From Halobacillus faecis (GTDB lineage Bacteria; Bacillota; Bacilli; Bacillales; Halobacillaceae): a DNA stretch of 35,620 bases. The notes under the pieces were generated by a model. It was not told where the DNA came from. It was given only the letters and a program-made list of their open reading frames with translations, and made no database searches. Shown one piece after another: positions 25,281 through 33,378 of this stretch. The position numbers were made by a program, and so were the translations under genes. The stretch lies in NCBI RefSeq assembly GCF_007991335.1, contig NZ_BJYD01000038.1, positions 1 to 35,620 on the forward strand, written 5' to 3'. Within the stretch, counting starts at the first letter, position 1, and each line of letters starts with the position of its first letter.

Positions 25281-26087
25281 TTATAATTGTTGCCTTAATA
25301 CTTTTAAGGCTTGTTTTACTGTAGCGTATGTCTGAAGAGATAACTCACTGAAATCTGCATAAGGAGCACTTTGGATAGCAAAAGATGGTTTGATCCCTGT
25401 AATCACGAGCTTTGTTCCCATCAGATCCAGCAGCTGATTCATCTGGTAGATCCCCATATGAACCGCTTCGTTATAGGAGTGCACAGCTGACATGTCCAGA
25501 ATCAAGTAATCCTCTTTCGTTTCTTTCACATGATGACTGACTGCTTCCAGCATCTGCTGAAGTCTGTCATCATCAATGGTCCCGACAAGCGGGAGTACAG
25601 AAATATTATCCTGTACAGGAACAATCGGCGTTGATAATCTTTTCACCTCTGACAAATAGTGCGCAATCAGTTCTTCCTGTTCCCGACGCTCTGTCACATC
25701 TTTTTGCACGCCGACGAAATACACCTGATCCATCTGCTCGATGTACACCGGAAAGATATGTAGTTCATTCCAGAACATCGTACCGTCCTTACGATAGTTT
25801 TTTATTTCTACTTGCACAGGCGTTTGTTGAGAAAGGCCTTCCCGAAGCCGTTCCACATGCTTGGGGTTCGTTTCATCCCCTTGCAGGAAACGACAGTTAC
25901 GTCCTAGAATCTCCCCGCGTTCATAACCAGTAAGGTCCAAAAAACCCTGGTTGCAATAAATCATCGGGTTATCTTCTTGCTCTGGGTCCGTTATGACCAC
26001 TCCAGCACCTACATGGTCGATCGCTGCTTTTATAAATTCATTTTGTTGAATCTCTTCTAATCTAGCAAACATGAGCTCTTCCGACAC
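25281..26087 (-). CDS. ytvA: LOV-STAS blue-light receptor, YtvA-like
   Basis: This 268-aa flavin photoreceptor has a LOV domain at residues 18-125 with the photoactive cysteine C65 in GRNCRFLQG, a J-alpha linker (TERREQEELIAHYLSEVKRL) and a STAS domain at about 150-265 (YLILDMSAVHSYNEAV). Length and layout match Bacillus YtvA, which forms part of the stressosome and activates SigB under blue light. The other FMN contacts (N and Q in NYRKDGTMFWNELHI and FVGVQKDVT) are present. The start is a GTG preceded by AAGGGG at 10 nt, with a second possible ATG at 26072. It is a single gene. Confidence 0.95.
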   Translation of the reverse strand: MSEELMFARLEEIQQNEFIKAAIDHVGAGVVITDPEQEDNPMIYCNQGFLDLTGYERGEILGRNCRFLQGDETNPKHVERLREGLSQQTPVQVEIKNYRKDGTMFWNELHIFPVYIEQMDQVYFVGVQKDVTERREQEELIAHYLSEVKRLSTPIVPVQDNISVLPLVGTIDDDRLQQMLEAVSHHVKETKEDYLILDMSAVHSYNEAVHMGIYQMNQLLDLMGTKLVITGIKPSFAIQSAPYADFSELSLQTYATVKQALKVLRQQL

Positions 26088-26167
26088 GGTAGAACATCCC
26101 CTTCAAGATTGGAATGAATTACTTTAATAATAAAATGAATTCTACCAATCATGCAAGTGGCATCCTC

Positions 26168-26737
26168 TTACCATGGTAGAATCGATAGCTCCGGCCAGCG
26201 TTCCTTCCACTTTTCAGCTTTATTCCGATAAACTTCTTTTGGTATCAAACGCTTATTCGGACGAATGATGCCTTGAAAAAGATCCTCTAAACCGAAAGGA
26301 GCATAGATGTCATATTCTCCATTACGGTTTCGCTTGATCCCTATAGAGGAAGCAGTCGTCGGCCACGTATCAATCGCGTCTTGAACAGATGTGTATGGTT
26401 TAATCTTCTGATTGAATTTTTCCTCATACCACAGGTGAACCAGGGCTTCGTTCGTTACATCAATCGAAAAAGGAAGGTCCATACAAGCAGCATTCCATTG
26501 ATTTTCGAGATTCTCCTCTTCCGCAAGCGTCCCTGAAGCGTCAAAATAAAGTAGATCTGCATCGCCAATCCCATAGGCTGCAGGATAGCCGAATTGGTGG
26601 TTCCATACGCTTTGAGTGATTACACCAGCACCGATCCAACACTCCTTGGTAGACGACTGGGCCAATTCGAACAGCGGGCGGACATAGGGGCTCCACTCAT
26701 CGATGACAGCTACTAGTTGTTTTCCCCTCTTATTCAT
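26168..26737 (-). CDS. Nucleotidyltransferase-like protein (DUF925/COG3575)
   Basis: This 189-aa cytoplasmic protein matches the NTP_transf_6 family. It shows WIGAGVITQSVWNHQFGYPA, the acidic GIGDADLLYFD that resembles a nucleotidyltransferase metal site, WNAACMDLPFSIDVTNEALVHLWYE and GLEDLFQGIIRPNKR. The biochemical role is unknown. Its ATG overlaps the stop of the LysR gene by 4 nt (26734-26737), so it is co-transcribed and translationally coupled with that regulator. Confidence 0.85.
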   Translation of the reverse strand: MNKRGKQLVAVIDEWSPYVRPLFELAQSSTKECWIGAGVITQSVWNHQFGYPAAYGIGDADLLYFDASGTLAEEENLENQWNAACMDLPFSIDVTNEALVHLWYEEKFNQKIKPYTSVQDAIDTWPTTASSIGIKRNRNGEYDIYAPFGLEDLFQGIIRPNKRLIPKEVYRNKAEKWKERWPELSILPW

Positions 26738-27582
26738 CCACTCACCTCACTTCGCATGTGATTAAGAAAAGCTTCGACCTGGGGCAATGCTCTACTCCCC
26801 GGTTTCACACAGGCCCAGGTTTCCCGGACCATTGCTTGCCCCTCCTTCTCTAGTGGCAACCAACTGTAAGTGTCCTTTTCTTCATAAATAATGCTTGAAG
26901 GCAGGACCGTCATTCCGAGCCCACGCATCATCATTTGTTTAGCTGTTTCAAAGTGATCGACCTTGATTGAACGTTTGACCAAGATGCCACGATCTCTTGC
27001 CATCCAGGTTTCAATGAGTTTCTGAAAGCCCGGATCACTCTTGAATTCAATTAGAGGACGCTCTCCTTTTCCTATGGGCACGGTATCTAAGAGAAAAAGA
27101 GGATCACTCCATAGGTGGAAGGATTCATAGTCTTCGATTGGTTCTCCTCTTACGATGGCAATATGAAAGGGGGAGGCGGCTTGTCGTATTTCTTCACTTA
27201 CTCCTGTGACAAGATCGATGGTTACATCTGGGTAAGCTTTTGTGAACGATTGAAGGAGGTCAGGAAGAAAGTGCTGGCTGTATAAGGAAGAAGCTCCGAG
27301 CGAAAGTGTACCGGCTACTTTTCCCTCGACTTGTGCCAACTTCTCCTGCAACATATCCTCCTGATCCAGCACATTTTCTGCATGAGTCAAGACAACTTCT
27401 CCGAAAGGCGTGGGAAGCAGCCCTTTCGGAGTACGGAGAAAAATCTTCCCGCCCAGATGCTCTTCTATGTATTTCAGACGCTGGGTGATCGCCGGTTGGG
27501 ATATTAATATAGACTTTGCCGTTTTTCGGATGGTTCTACATTGATTCAAATCGAGTAGAAGCTGATAGTCCTCAATCTTCAT
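26734..27582 (-). CDS. LysR-family transcriptional regulator
   Basis: This 282-aa regulator has an N-terminal winged helix (residues 4-62, YQLLLDLNQCRTIRKTAKSILISQPAITQRL) and a periplasmic-binding-like effector domain. The start at 27582 has GGGGGA 6 nt upstream; ten more codons are open but without a site. It is transcribed away from the MFS gene at 27686, a usual arrangement for a LysR regulator and its target. The 103-bp spacer contains a TTATAATTATAA palindrome. It is coupled to the nucleotidyltransferase-like gene. The effector is unknown. Confidence 0.9.
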   Translation of the reverse strand: MKIEDYQLLLDLNQCRTIRKTAKSILISQPAITQRLKYIEEHLGGKIFLRTPKGLLPTPFGEVVLTHAENVLDQEDMLQEKLAQVEGKVAGTLSLGASSLYSQHFLPDLLQSFTKAYPDVTIDLVTGVSEEIRQAASPFHIAIVRGEPIEDYESFHLWSDPLFLLDTVPIGKGERPLIEFKSDPGFQKLIETWMARDRGILVKRSIKVDHFETAKQMMMRGLGMTVLPSSIIYEEKDTYSWLPLEKEGQAMVRETWACVKPGSRALPQVEAFLNHMRSEVSG

Positions 27583-27685
27583 GAACAGTCCCCCATAAAA
27601 ATTTCTTATCACTTATAATTATAATGCAATATTATCCAAATCACTAAAAACCGAGTACGATCAATGTAGATAGAGGAGGGAGAAC

Positions 27686-28891
27686 ATGAACAAAACGAAT
27701 ATCAGAAAACTGATGGGCGGATATTTCTTATATGAGAGTGGTCGGGCGATGTACTTCGTCCTCATTACGTGGTTTTTATATCAATGGACGGAAGATGCTT
27801 TGTACACCGGTTTGTTCGTGAGCTTTGGATTCATCCCCGGTCTTTTTTCAAACGTCATTTTTGGGGTTCTGGTTGATCGAAGCAACCGTAAAAAGCTTGC
27901 GCGCCTAGCAGGCATGATTAGCATCATCTGTTTAGTTTTGTTAACGGGGACATTTGTGGGGGGTTTTGAACATCCATGGTTGATGATTACCGCCCATATG
28001 ATTATGCAAACGGCTGGGTCATTATTCCGTCCGTCCTTACAAGCTCTTGTGGCTGAGGTATTTCCGAGAGACTCGCTCCCTCGAATCTTTTCCTGGTCCG
28101 GGTCAGCCACGGTTACAGGAAGTTTAACGGGAGCGGCTGCGGGCGGGGTTTTGGCCGGACTCCTATCCGTTGAAACCTCGCTGTTGATCGTCATCTCCTT
28201 ATATGCGGGGGCTACAGCAACCATCCAGATGATTCGCTACACCCCGGTTGAGGTGAAGAATCGTAGGAACTCCTCCTCCTTTTGGGATGAGATGAAAGAA
28301 GGGTTCGTTTATGTACATCAAAACCAGATGCTTTATGGGTTGTTCGTCATGCTTATGCTTGGACAACTTACCTTCCACACGACTTTGGGATTTTTAAGCG
28401 TGTATACGAGTTCACATTTAAAGCAGACTGCGCTCATCTATGGAATGCTCGACAGCACGTTTTCCATCGGAGGTATCCTTGCTGGGCTTATCGGTACATG
28501 GTGGTGGGCAAAATGTCAGAACCGCATCGGCGTGTGGTCACTCCTGCTAACCGCTACTGGGCTTGCAATCGTTAGTTTCACCACTCTCGTTCCTTTAGCT
28601 TTCCTTGGCTTTCTTTTGATCGGGCTGGGTACATCTTTTGTCCGTGCCCTTTTGCAATCCGTGCAGCAAATGGCAACGGATTCCCGTTTTCATGGCCGCA
28701 TGTCCAGCTTGCGCATGCTTTGTAATCAAACGTCTGTCGTCGTGACCGGTCCACTCTTTGGTGTTCTTGCTTCTTCCTACGGAGCCCCTGTCGTTTTCCT
28801 CTGCCTGCTCCTTCTGGTTACAGGTGGTGTGATATGGGCACATATTCAGTCCAAACGACCGGCATTTCAACAAATCACAAGACCGGCTTAA
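27686..28891 (+). CDS. Major facilitator superfamily exporter (MFS_3 type)
   Basis: This 401-aa membrane protein has about 12 helices in two bundles. The loop 2-3 signature reads GVLVDRSNRKKLARLAG and the loop 8-9 equivalent is less conserved. The sequence belongs to the EntS/MFS_3 group, which exports siderophores, macrolides or other drugs. The substrate is unknown. AGGAGGGAG lies 7 nt before the ATG. It is divergent from the LysR gene at 26734-27582, which may control it. Confidence 0.87.
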   Translation: MNKTNIRKLMGGYFLYESGRAMYFVLITWFLYQWTEDALYTGLFVSFGFIPGLFSNVIFGVLVDRSNRKKLARLAGMISIICLVLLTGTFVGGFEHPWLMITAHMIMQTAGSLFRPSLQALVAEVFPRDSLPRIFSWSGSATVTGSLTGAAAGGVLAGLLSVETSLLIVISLYAGATATIQMIRYTPVEVKNRRNSSSFWDEMKEGFVYVHQNQMLYGLFVMLMLGQLTFHTTLGFLSVYTSSHLKQTALIYGMLDSTFSIGGILAGLIGTWWWAKCQNRIGVWSLLLTATGLAIVSFTTLVPLAFLGFLLIGLGTSFVRALLQSVQQMATDSRFHGRMSSLRMLCNQTSVVVTGPLFGVLASSYGAPVVFLCLLLLVTGGVIWAHIQSKRPAFQQITRPA

Positions 28892-28905
28892 AATCGCCCA
28901 GCAAA

Positions 28906-28937
28906 AAGGTATGCTTCTTTATGTAGGAGCATACCTT
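28906..28937 (-). terminator. Terminator for the small minus-strand ORF, also after the MFS gene
   Basis: AAGGTATGCT and AGCATACCTT form a 10-bp perfect stem with a 12-nt loop. Five T follow on the minus strand, but none on the plus strand, so it fits the 30-codon ORF at 28960-29052 better than the MFS gene. Confidence 0.6.
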
Positions 28938-28959
28938 GGGTGGTGTTATTTAGCTCTGC

Positions 28960-29052
28960 TTATCTCGTCTCTTCCTTCGGTGCGCGAGACACCTTCTCGA
29001 CCTCAACTCCCAGCGTCTTCAAATAGTCGACAATCTGGTCTAGTCTCTTCAT
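28960..29052 (-). CDS. Possible 30-aa small protein
   Basis: The ORF starts at an ATG with GAGGTG 6 nt upstream and stops 22 nt before a minus-strand terminator. The product begins MKRLDQIVDYLKTLGVEVEK and ends in a charged tail. It could form one amphipathic helix. The site, ORF and terminator together make a real small gene plausible. No family is recognised. The remaining gap 29053-29169 shows nothing clear. Confidence 0.4.
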   Translation of the reverse strand: MKRLDQIVDYLKTLGVEVEKVSRAPKEETR

Positions 29053-29169
29053 TTTTTCACCTCAGTATTTGAAATAAGATTTGGCACAGAAACACATCCA
29101 TCTTCATTACGAACGGGACTGCACAAACGTTTCAACTTTTTCTATAAAAGACGATACCCGTAGTTCCTA

Positions 29170-29642
29170 CTACTTATGCACCTTTTTAAACATTTGCACA
29201 TTTTTTATCGATATTCCTCGAATCCATTTCACCTGTTCCTTCTTAATGGCATATCCTCGCTTCTGAAAAAATGGTCTCGCTACAGCACTCGCTTCGGTCG
29301 TGAGCACGTTCACACATCTTTCTTTGCCTGTTCCTCTAAAAAGTAAAGCAACTGAGTAGCTATACCTTCCCTTTGCCTGTCTGCGGCTACGTACAAAAAA
29401 TCGATGTGGGCTCCAATTAGGCTGGCAAAACCTATGATGTGGTGGTCACCGTCCTTTGCGATGAGTGAGTAAGCGTTCAGAAAACGTTGATGCAAGTGGG
29501 GATCATTGTTCACCCCATCCGCCCAAGCTGTCAATTGCTCTTGATTGTAAAACCGGGGGGATATATTCAAGATCGATGTTCTGACCATTCTAACCACATA
29601 GCGAAGATCTTCTTTCTGTAGTTGTTCGATGAACCAAACCAA
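29170..29642 (-). pseudogene. GNAT acetyltransferase gene broken by a frameshift
   Basis: The first 110 codons (TTG start at 29642, GAGAGGG upstream) encode the first two thirds of a GNAT N-acetyltransferase, with FASLIGAHIDFLYVAADRQREGIATQLL as the acetyl-CoA binding region. The frame then stops at 29310. A second frame continues straight on with NVLTTEASAVARPFFQKRGY, VKWIRG and a stop at 29170, which is the missing C-terminal third (motif B). The break lies in GATGTGTGAAC near 29311-29318; two extra bases (a GT/TG repeat step) or one lost base explains it. Restored length is about 156 aa, normal for a YafP-like GNAT. It may be a pseudogene, a phase-variable repeat step or a sequencing error. 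Confidence 0.8.
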
Positions 29643-29696
29643 ACTTCCCTCTCCCTTCTATCATAACAAAGCCACGTCCAAATGAATGTAATGGTT

Positions 29697-30587
29697 TTAT
29701 GACAATTCATACAATTTCATGACGTGCTGAATGAAGACTTGAGCATCTTCCGTAATTTCCTCCTCATTGGATGGGGTGACGATGGAAAAGGATCGCGTTG
29801 TGGAGTGGATATAAGGAAGATGCATGATTAACTCCGCTGCGTCCGTATGTTTCACAACCGTTTTTGATATAAAAGAAAGCCCCAGTCCTTCCTTCACTCC
29901 TTGAACGACTCCATGATTGCTTCCAATCGTAATCGTCTTTTTCGGTCGGATATTTGATGACTCCAACATATAATCCAGCATAGCCCTCGTCCCCGAGCCT
30001 CCTTCACGTGTAATCCATGAATGGTCTTGTAAATCTTGAAATGTAACCTCGTTACATTTTCTCAAAGGATGAGTTTCAGGAACAATCACGACCATTTCAT
30101 CTTCCATGAATGGAATGGAACTCAATCCCTGCTCCGTCACTTTTCCCTCTACAAGCCCTAAATCAAGTTCGTGCTGCTGGACTTCCCGGTTGATTCGTTC
30201 AGAATTAGCAATTCGCACCTGCAACTCAACCGCTGGATACCGATCATCAAAAGTTTTTAAAATCGAAGGAATGATATATTCTCCCACCGTGTAACTCGCA
30301 CCAATATTGATGTGCCCGCCTACCTGTTCGTGGAATTGCTTCACTTCATTCCTGGCTTTATCCAGCAGCCCCAGCACCTGTCGAGCCCTTCGATAAACCA
30401 TCTCTCCTGTAGCTGTCACTTCGAAATGTTTGGGTGAACGATCAATTAACGACGTTTGAAAAAAACGCTCCAGATTCTTGATATGTGCACTCACCGTTGG
30501 CTGCGACAAATTCAAAAGCGTAGATGCTTTTGTAAAACTTTTTTCGTCGATAGCGGTGATGTAGGTTTTCAATGCTTCTAAATCCAA
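29697..30587 (-). CDS. LysR-family regulator, CysL/YeiE-like
   Basis: This 296-aa regulator has a winged helix (DLEALKTYITAIDEKSFTKASTLLNLSQPTVSAHIKNLE region) and a substrate-binding domain with GASYTVGEYIIPSIL and THPLRKCNEVTFQDLQDHSWI. It resembles the CysL/YeiE branch. It is divergent from the YeiH-type gene at 30699, the same pairing as yeiE-yeiH of enterobacteria, where YeiE responds to sulfite. The start chosen is a TTG at 30587 with GGAGCGG 7-8 nt upstream, giving the family-typical MDLEALKTY; an ATG at 30605 has no ribosome site. The role in sulfite control is inferred. Confidence 0.88.
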   Translation of the reverse strand: MDLEALKTYITAIDEKSFTKASTLLNLSQPTVSAHIKNLERFFQTSLIDRSPKHFEVTATGEMVYRRARQVLGLLDKARNEVKQFHEQVGGHINIGASYTVGEYIIPSILKTFDDRYPAVELQVRIANSERINREVQQHELDLGLVEGKVTEQGLSSIPFMEDEMVVIVPETHPLRKCNEVTFQDLQDHSWITREGGSGTRAMLDYMLESSNIRPKKTITIGSNHGVVQGVKEGLGLSFISKTVVKHTDAAELIMHLPYIHSTTRSFSIVTPSNEEEITEDAQVFIQHVMKLYELS

Positions 30588-30698
30588 AAGAACCGCTCCA
30601 ATCATTCGTTTTTTCTATGATTAACATTATAAAGTTTTATTTTACGAATAACTACCCGGAGCGTATGATAGATAAAGGAAACAAAGGAGGTCCCATCG

Positions 30699-31691
30699 AT
30701 GAACGACACTTATAATCAACCTCTTCTAAAAGGAATTGGATTTACAGCCATCGTTGCAGCTGTCGGATTTCTACTCGCCATGCTTCCGCTGTTGAATCAG
30801 GTCGGTCCTCTTGCGACAGCCATTCTCCTAGCCGTTTTATACCGTCATTTTTTCGGTTATCCAGAGACCATGCGCACAGGAATCCAATTTTCAGCAAAAA
30901 AATTATTGCGTCTAGCGATTATTCTGTTCGGATTAAAATTAAACATCAACGTCATTCTTCAAGAGGGCTTCCCTCTTTTATTAAAAGGAACGGTTGTCAT
31001 CGTATTTGCGATCGGACTTATGCTCTTTTTTGCCAAACTATTTGATGCCGACCGATCGATGATGGCACTTCTCGGGATCGGAACAGGTATATGCGGAGCA
31101 TCTGCCATTGCTGCCGTCACGCCCATTTTAAAAGCAAAAGAAGAAGATACGGCCATCAGTGCAGGTGTCATATCCGTAGTCGGTACATTATTCGCCATTG
31201 GGTACACCCTTATCCGCCCCCTTCTACCGGTGGATGCAGAAGCTTACGGAATGTGGGCGGGAATCAGTTTACACGAAGTGGCGAACGTTGCTCTTGCCGG
31301 AGAACCTGCTGGAGATGATGGCCTGGGAATGGCGCTTGTCGCCAAACTCAGTCGTGTCTTTCTGCTTGTACCGTTCAGCCTGCTGCTGATCTGGTTTATG
31401 AAAAAGAAAGGAACAGAAGAAAGCCGTTCCTCCATCACTTTCCCGTGGTTCCTTATTGGTTTTGTCCTGATGAGCTTATTCGGAAGCTTTGTGAATGGAA
31501 CCATTCTTACGATTCCTGCAACAGCCATGAATGCCGTCTCTACGCTGACTTCCTTCATATTAACGATGGCCATGGTTGGTCTCGGTCTCAGCGTAAGTTT
31601 CCATGATGTCAGACACCGGGCATTAAAGCCCATGCTCTTATTGATTGTGACATCCATTTTGCTCTCACTTCTCACATATTGGATCATTTGA
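30699..31691 (+). CDS. UPF0324 (YeiH-type) membrane protein, putative sulfite/sulfate exporter
   Basis: This 330-aa protein has about ten hydrophobic helices. It shows UPF0324 signatures: GPLATAILLAVLYRHFFG, GIQFSAKKLLRLAIILFGLKLN, GIGTGICGASAIAAVTPILKAKEEDTA and WAGISLHEVANVALAG. The family is annotated as putative sulfate exporters; the true cargo is not settled. AAGGAGG precedes the ATG. The divergent LysR gene probably controls it. Nearby cysteine dioxygenase, whose product decays to sulfite, fits a sulfite-handling role. A terminator follows at 31691-31720. Confidence 0.9.
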   Translation: MNDTYNQPLLKGIGFTAIVAAVGFLLAMLPLLNQVGPLATAILLAVLYRHFFGYPETMRTGIQFSAKKLLRLAIILFGLKLNINVILQEGFPLLLKGTVVIVFAIGLMLFFAKLFDADRSMMALLGIGTGICGASAIAAVTPILKAKEEDTAISAGVISVVGTLFAIGYTLIRPLLPVDAEAYGMWAGISLHEVANVALAGEPAGDDGLGMALVAKLSRVFLLVPFSLLLIWFMKKKGTEESRSSITFPWFLIGFVLMSLFGSFVNGTILTIPATAMNAVSTLTSFILTMAMVGLGLSVSFHDVRHRALKPMLLLIVTSILLSLLTYWII

Positions 31692-31720
31692 AAAGTCTAA
31701 GGATTCCTTAGGCTTTTTTT
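31691..31720 (+). terminator. Terminator of the yeiH-type gene
   Basis: AAGTCTAAGG pairs with CCTTAGGCTT (one G-U) over a 3-nt loop, followed by seven T. Confidence 0.85.
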
Positions 31721-31818
31721 GTTCGACACTTCCTGTCTAATGATCAGAGTATTCGTCGAAAAAGTATCGTTTCCAAATCATTCTGTTACGATAGAATAGA
31801 AGATTGGAGGCTCATGCT

Positions 31819-31866
31819 TGTCCTTTTCCCGCATATAGTGAAGGGAGACTATATGAGGAAAGGACA
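31819..31866 (+). promoter_or_regulatory. Leader hairpin in front of the EamA gene
   Basis: The left arm 31819-31839 and right arm 31848-31866 form 8 + 2 + 8 base pairs with one bulged T and a small internal loop. The 8-nt loop GAAGGGAG contains a Shine-Dalgarno sequence. The right arm contains the start codon of a 7-codon ORF and the GGAAAGG that serves the EamA gene, so the hairpin can hide the EamA ribosome site. Confidence 0.55.
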
Positions 31867-31876
31867 CGGTCTATGA
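31853..31876 (+). CDS. Possible 7-codon leader ORF overlapping the EamA start
   Basis: ATG at 31853 follows AAGGGAG by 6 nt and encodes MRKGHGL. Its TGA overlaps the EamA ATG (ATGA, 31873-31876). Such an overlap allows translational coupling. There is no independent support that it is translated. Confidence 0.35.
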   Translation: MRKGHGL

Positions 31877-32775
31877 GTTCTTCATCGCGAATCGGAGCTT
31901 CGCTCTATGCATTCCTCTCCATAACCTTCTGGGGTGTGTCTTTCGTTTCCACCAAAGCCGTTTTAGAAAAGTTGGATCCCTTTTCGCTGCTTGTCGTCCG
32001 GTTTGGAATTGGGGCGATCTTTTTATTATTGATGGTACTTTTATTCCGATACCCTTTGAAAATACATATCAAGTATCTTCCACATGTACTCATCTTAGGA
32101 GTCCTTGGAGTATTCGTCCATCAAGTGATTCAGGCGACTGCCCTGCTGACCATCCACGCATCCGATGCAGGCTGGCTGATTTCATTCTCCCCGATATTTA
32201 CAGTTTTTCTGTCTTTTATTTTCTTGCAGGAGAAGCTTACCCTGAAGAAAATTGCTGGCATTACGATTGCCGTAACAGGTGTTTTCATGATTACGACCAT
32301 TGGGAGGGGGCACACCTTCAGCTTCTCCTTGAGTCTTGGTTATATTCTTATGATCGCAAGCACATTGAACTGGGCCGTCTATTCCGTCCTTTTAAAAAAA
32401 TTATCCGTCCCTGTACCTTCTCTTGTCCTGACCTTTTATATGAGCACCACAGGGTTCTTTTTGACCCTTCCTTTCTTCATCAGGAACCATGGCGTGGACC
32501 AATTACGTACACTCTCACCCGAGCACTGGGCCCACCTGCTTTTTCTCGGCATTTTTGTGTCGGCCATCGCCTACTGGTATTGGGCAAAAGCATTAGAGGT
32601 GATGCAGGCAACGCAGGTCTCCGTTTTTCTCTATTTCGAACCACTGGCTACACTCATCGCTGCCATCATCCTGCTGAATGAGAATTTCATTGCCTCTTCC
32701 CTTTTTGGAGGACTTTTGATCATCACAGGTGTCATGCTCGTCCAGGGAAGATTTTCATTTAGAAAACATGGTTAA
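31873..32775 (+). CDS. EamA/DMT-family transporter (first)
   Basis: This 300-aa membrane protein has ten hydrophobic helices in two EamA repeats. FWGVSFVSTKAVLEKLDPFSLLVVRF opens repeat one, and the second repeat includes LNWAVYSVLLKKL and AIAYWYWAKALEVMQATQVSVFLYFEPL. The family exports metabolites, including cysteine and O-acetylserine in E. coli EamA. The start at 31873 is chosen from GGAAAGG 8-10 nt upstream and the family pattern; a longer frame to 31804 is open but crosses the leader hairpin. Cysteine dioxygenase follows after 17 nt in the same operon, which suggests a cysteine-related substrate (inference). Confidence 0.88.
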   Translation: MSSSSRIGASLYAFLSITFWGVSFVSTKAVLEKLDPFSLLVVRFGIGAIFLLLMVLLFRYPLKIHIKYLPHVLILGVLGVFVHQVIQATALLTIHASDAGWLISFSPIFTVFLSFIFLQEKLTLKKIAGITIAVTGVFMITTIGRGHTFSFSLSLGYILMIASTLNWAVYSVLLKKLSVPVPSLVLTFYMSTTGFFLTLPFFIRNHGVDQLRTLSPEHWAHLLFLGIFVSAIAYWYWAKALEVMQATQVSVFLYFEPLATLIAAIILLNENFIASSLFGGLLIITGVMLVQGRFSFRKHG

Positions 32776-32792
32776 TAAGGAGGATTTCTATT

Positions 32793-33347
32793 ATGAAGAT
32801 GATCAAACGAGTAAAGGAAGCGTTCGAAAAACTTAATGACCATTCCCCCGAAACACTGAAAAAAAAATTGATTGAGCTGGACGTCACTTTAGATGAATTA
32901 GCTCCCTATTTAGATGACCCTGAAGGGAAGCCCTATTACCGCCAAATGATATATGAAGATGATGATGTGGAAATGATTGTTATGAACTGGGCAGATATTG
33001 AATGTGCGCCTCACGATCACGGGCAGTCCACAGGCTGGATCCAAGTAATGAATGGAACAACCAAGCAAACGGTCTATCAAGCCTATGGGGAAGCATTACC
33101 TTTTCCTCTCTTTACAGAATTCAAGGAGAATGGAAGTCTCTTTTTCGCTCCTGAAAAAGGGATTCATAAAATGGGCAGAGAAGGGACAACACCACTTGTG
33201 ACCCTGCACCTCTATTCTCCACCTATCCGTGGCATGCGTGTCTATGATCTCGAAACCTGTGCTGCCTGCGTCGTATCCAGTGACTGTGGAGCATGGTGGC
33301 CGGAAGAACAACGGCAGCGTTTGAAAGAAATCAAATTACAAAAATAA
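32793..33347 (+). CDS. cdoA: Cysteine dioxygenase
   Basis: This 184-aa cupin enzyme oxidises cysteine with O2 to cysteine sulfinic acid. Iron ligands are H74 and H76 in APHDHGQSTGW and H139 in LHLYSPP, with other family motifs GIHKMG and RGMRVYD. Bacterial-type CDOs of about 160-190 aa, such as Bacillus YubC, match. An odd feature is the C-terminal cysteine cluster ETCAACVVSSDCGAWW. AAGGAGG lies 10 nt before the ATG. It is co-transcribed with the EamA gene. Cysteine sulfinate is normally broken down to sulfite and pyruvate, which links this gene to the YeiH/LysR pair upstream. Confidence 0.92.
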   Translation: MKMIKRVKEAFEKLNDHSPETLKKKLIELDVTLDELAPYLDDPEGKPYYRQMIYEDDDVEMIVMNWADIECAPHDHGQSTGWIQVMNGTTKQTVYQAYGEALPFPLFTEFKENGSLFFAPEKGIHKMGREGTTPLVTLHLYSPPIRGMRVYDLETCAACVVSSDCGAWWPEEQRQRLKEIKLQK

Positions 33348-33378
33348 AGAAGGAGGTGGCTCAGCCACTTCCTTCTTT
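33346..33378. terminator. Bidirectional terminator
   Basis: AAAGAAGGAGGTGGC pairs with GCCACTTCCTTCTTT (one G-T) over a 3-nt loop. It lies between cdoA (+) and the AI-2E family gene (-), overlapping the stop codon of the latter. Confidence 0.8.
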
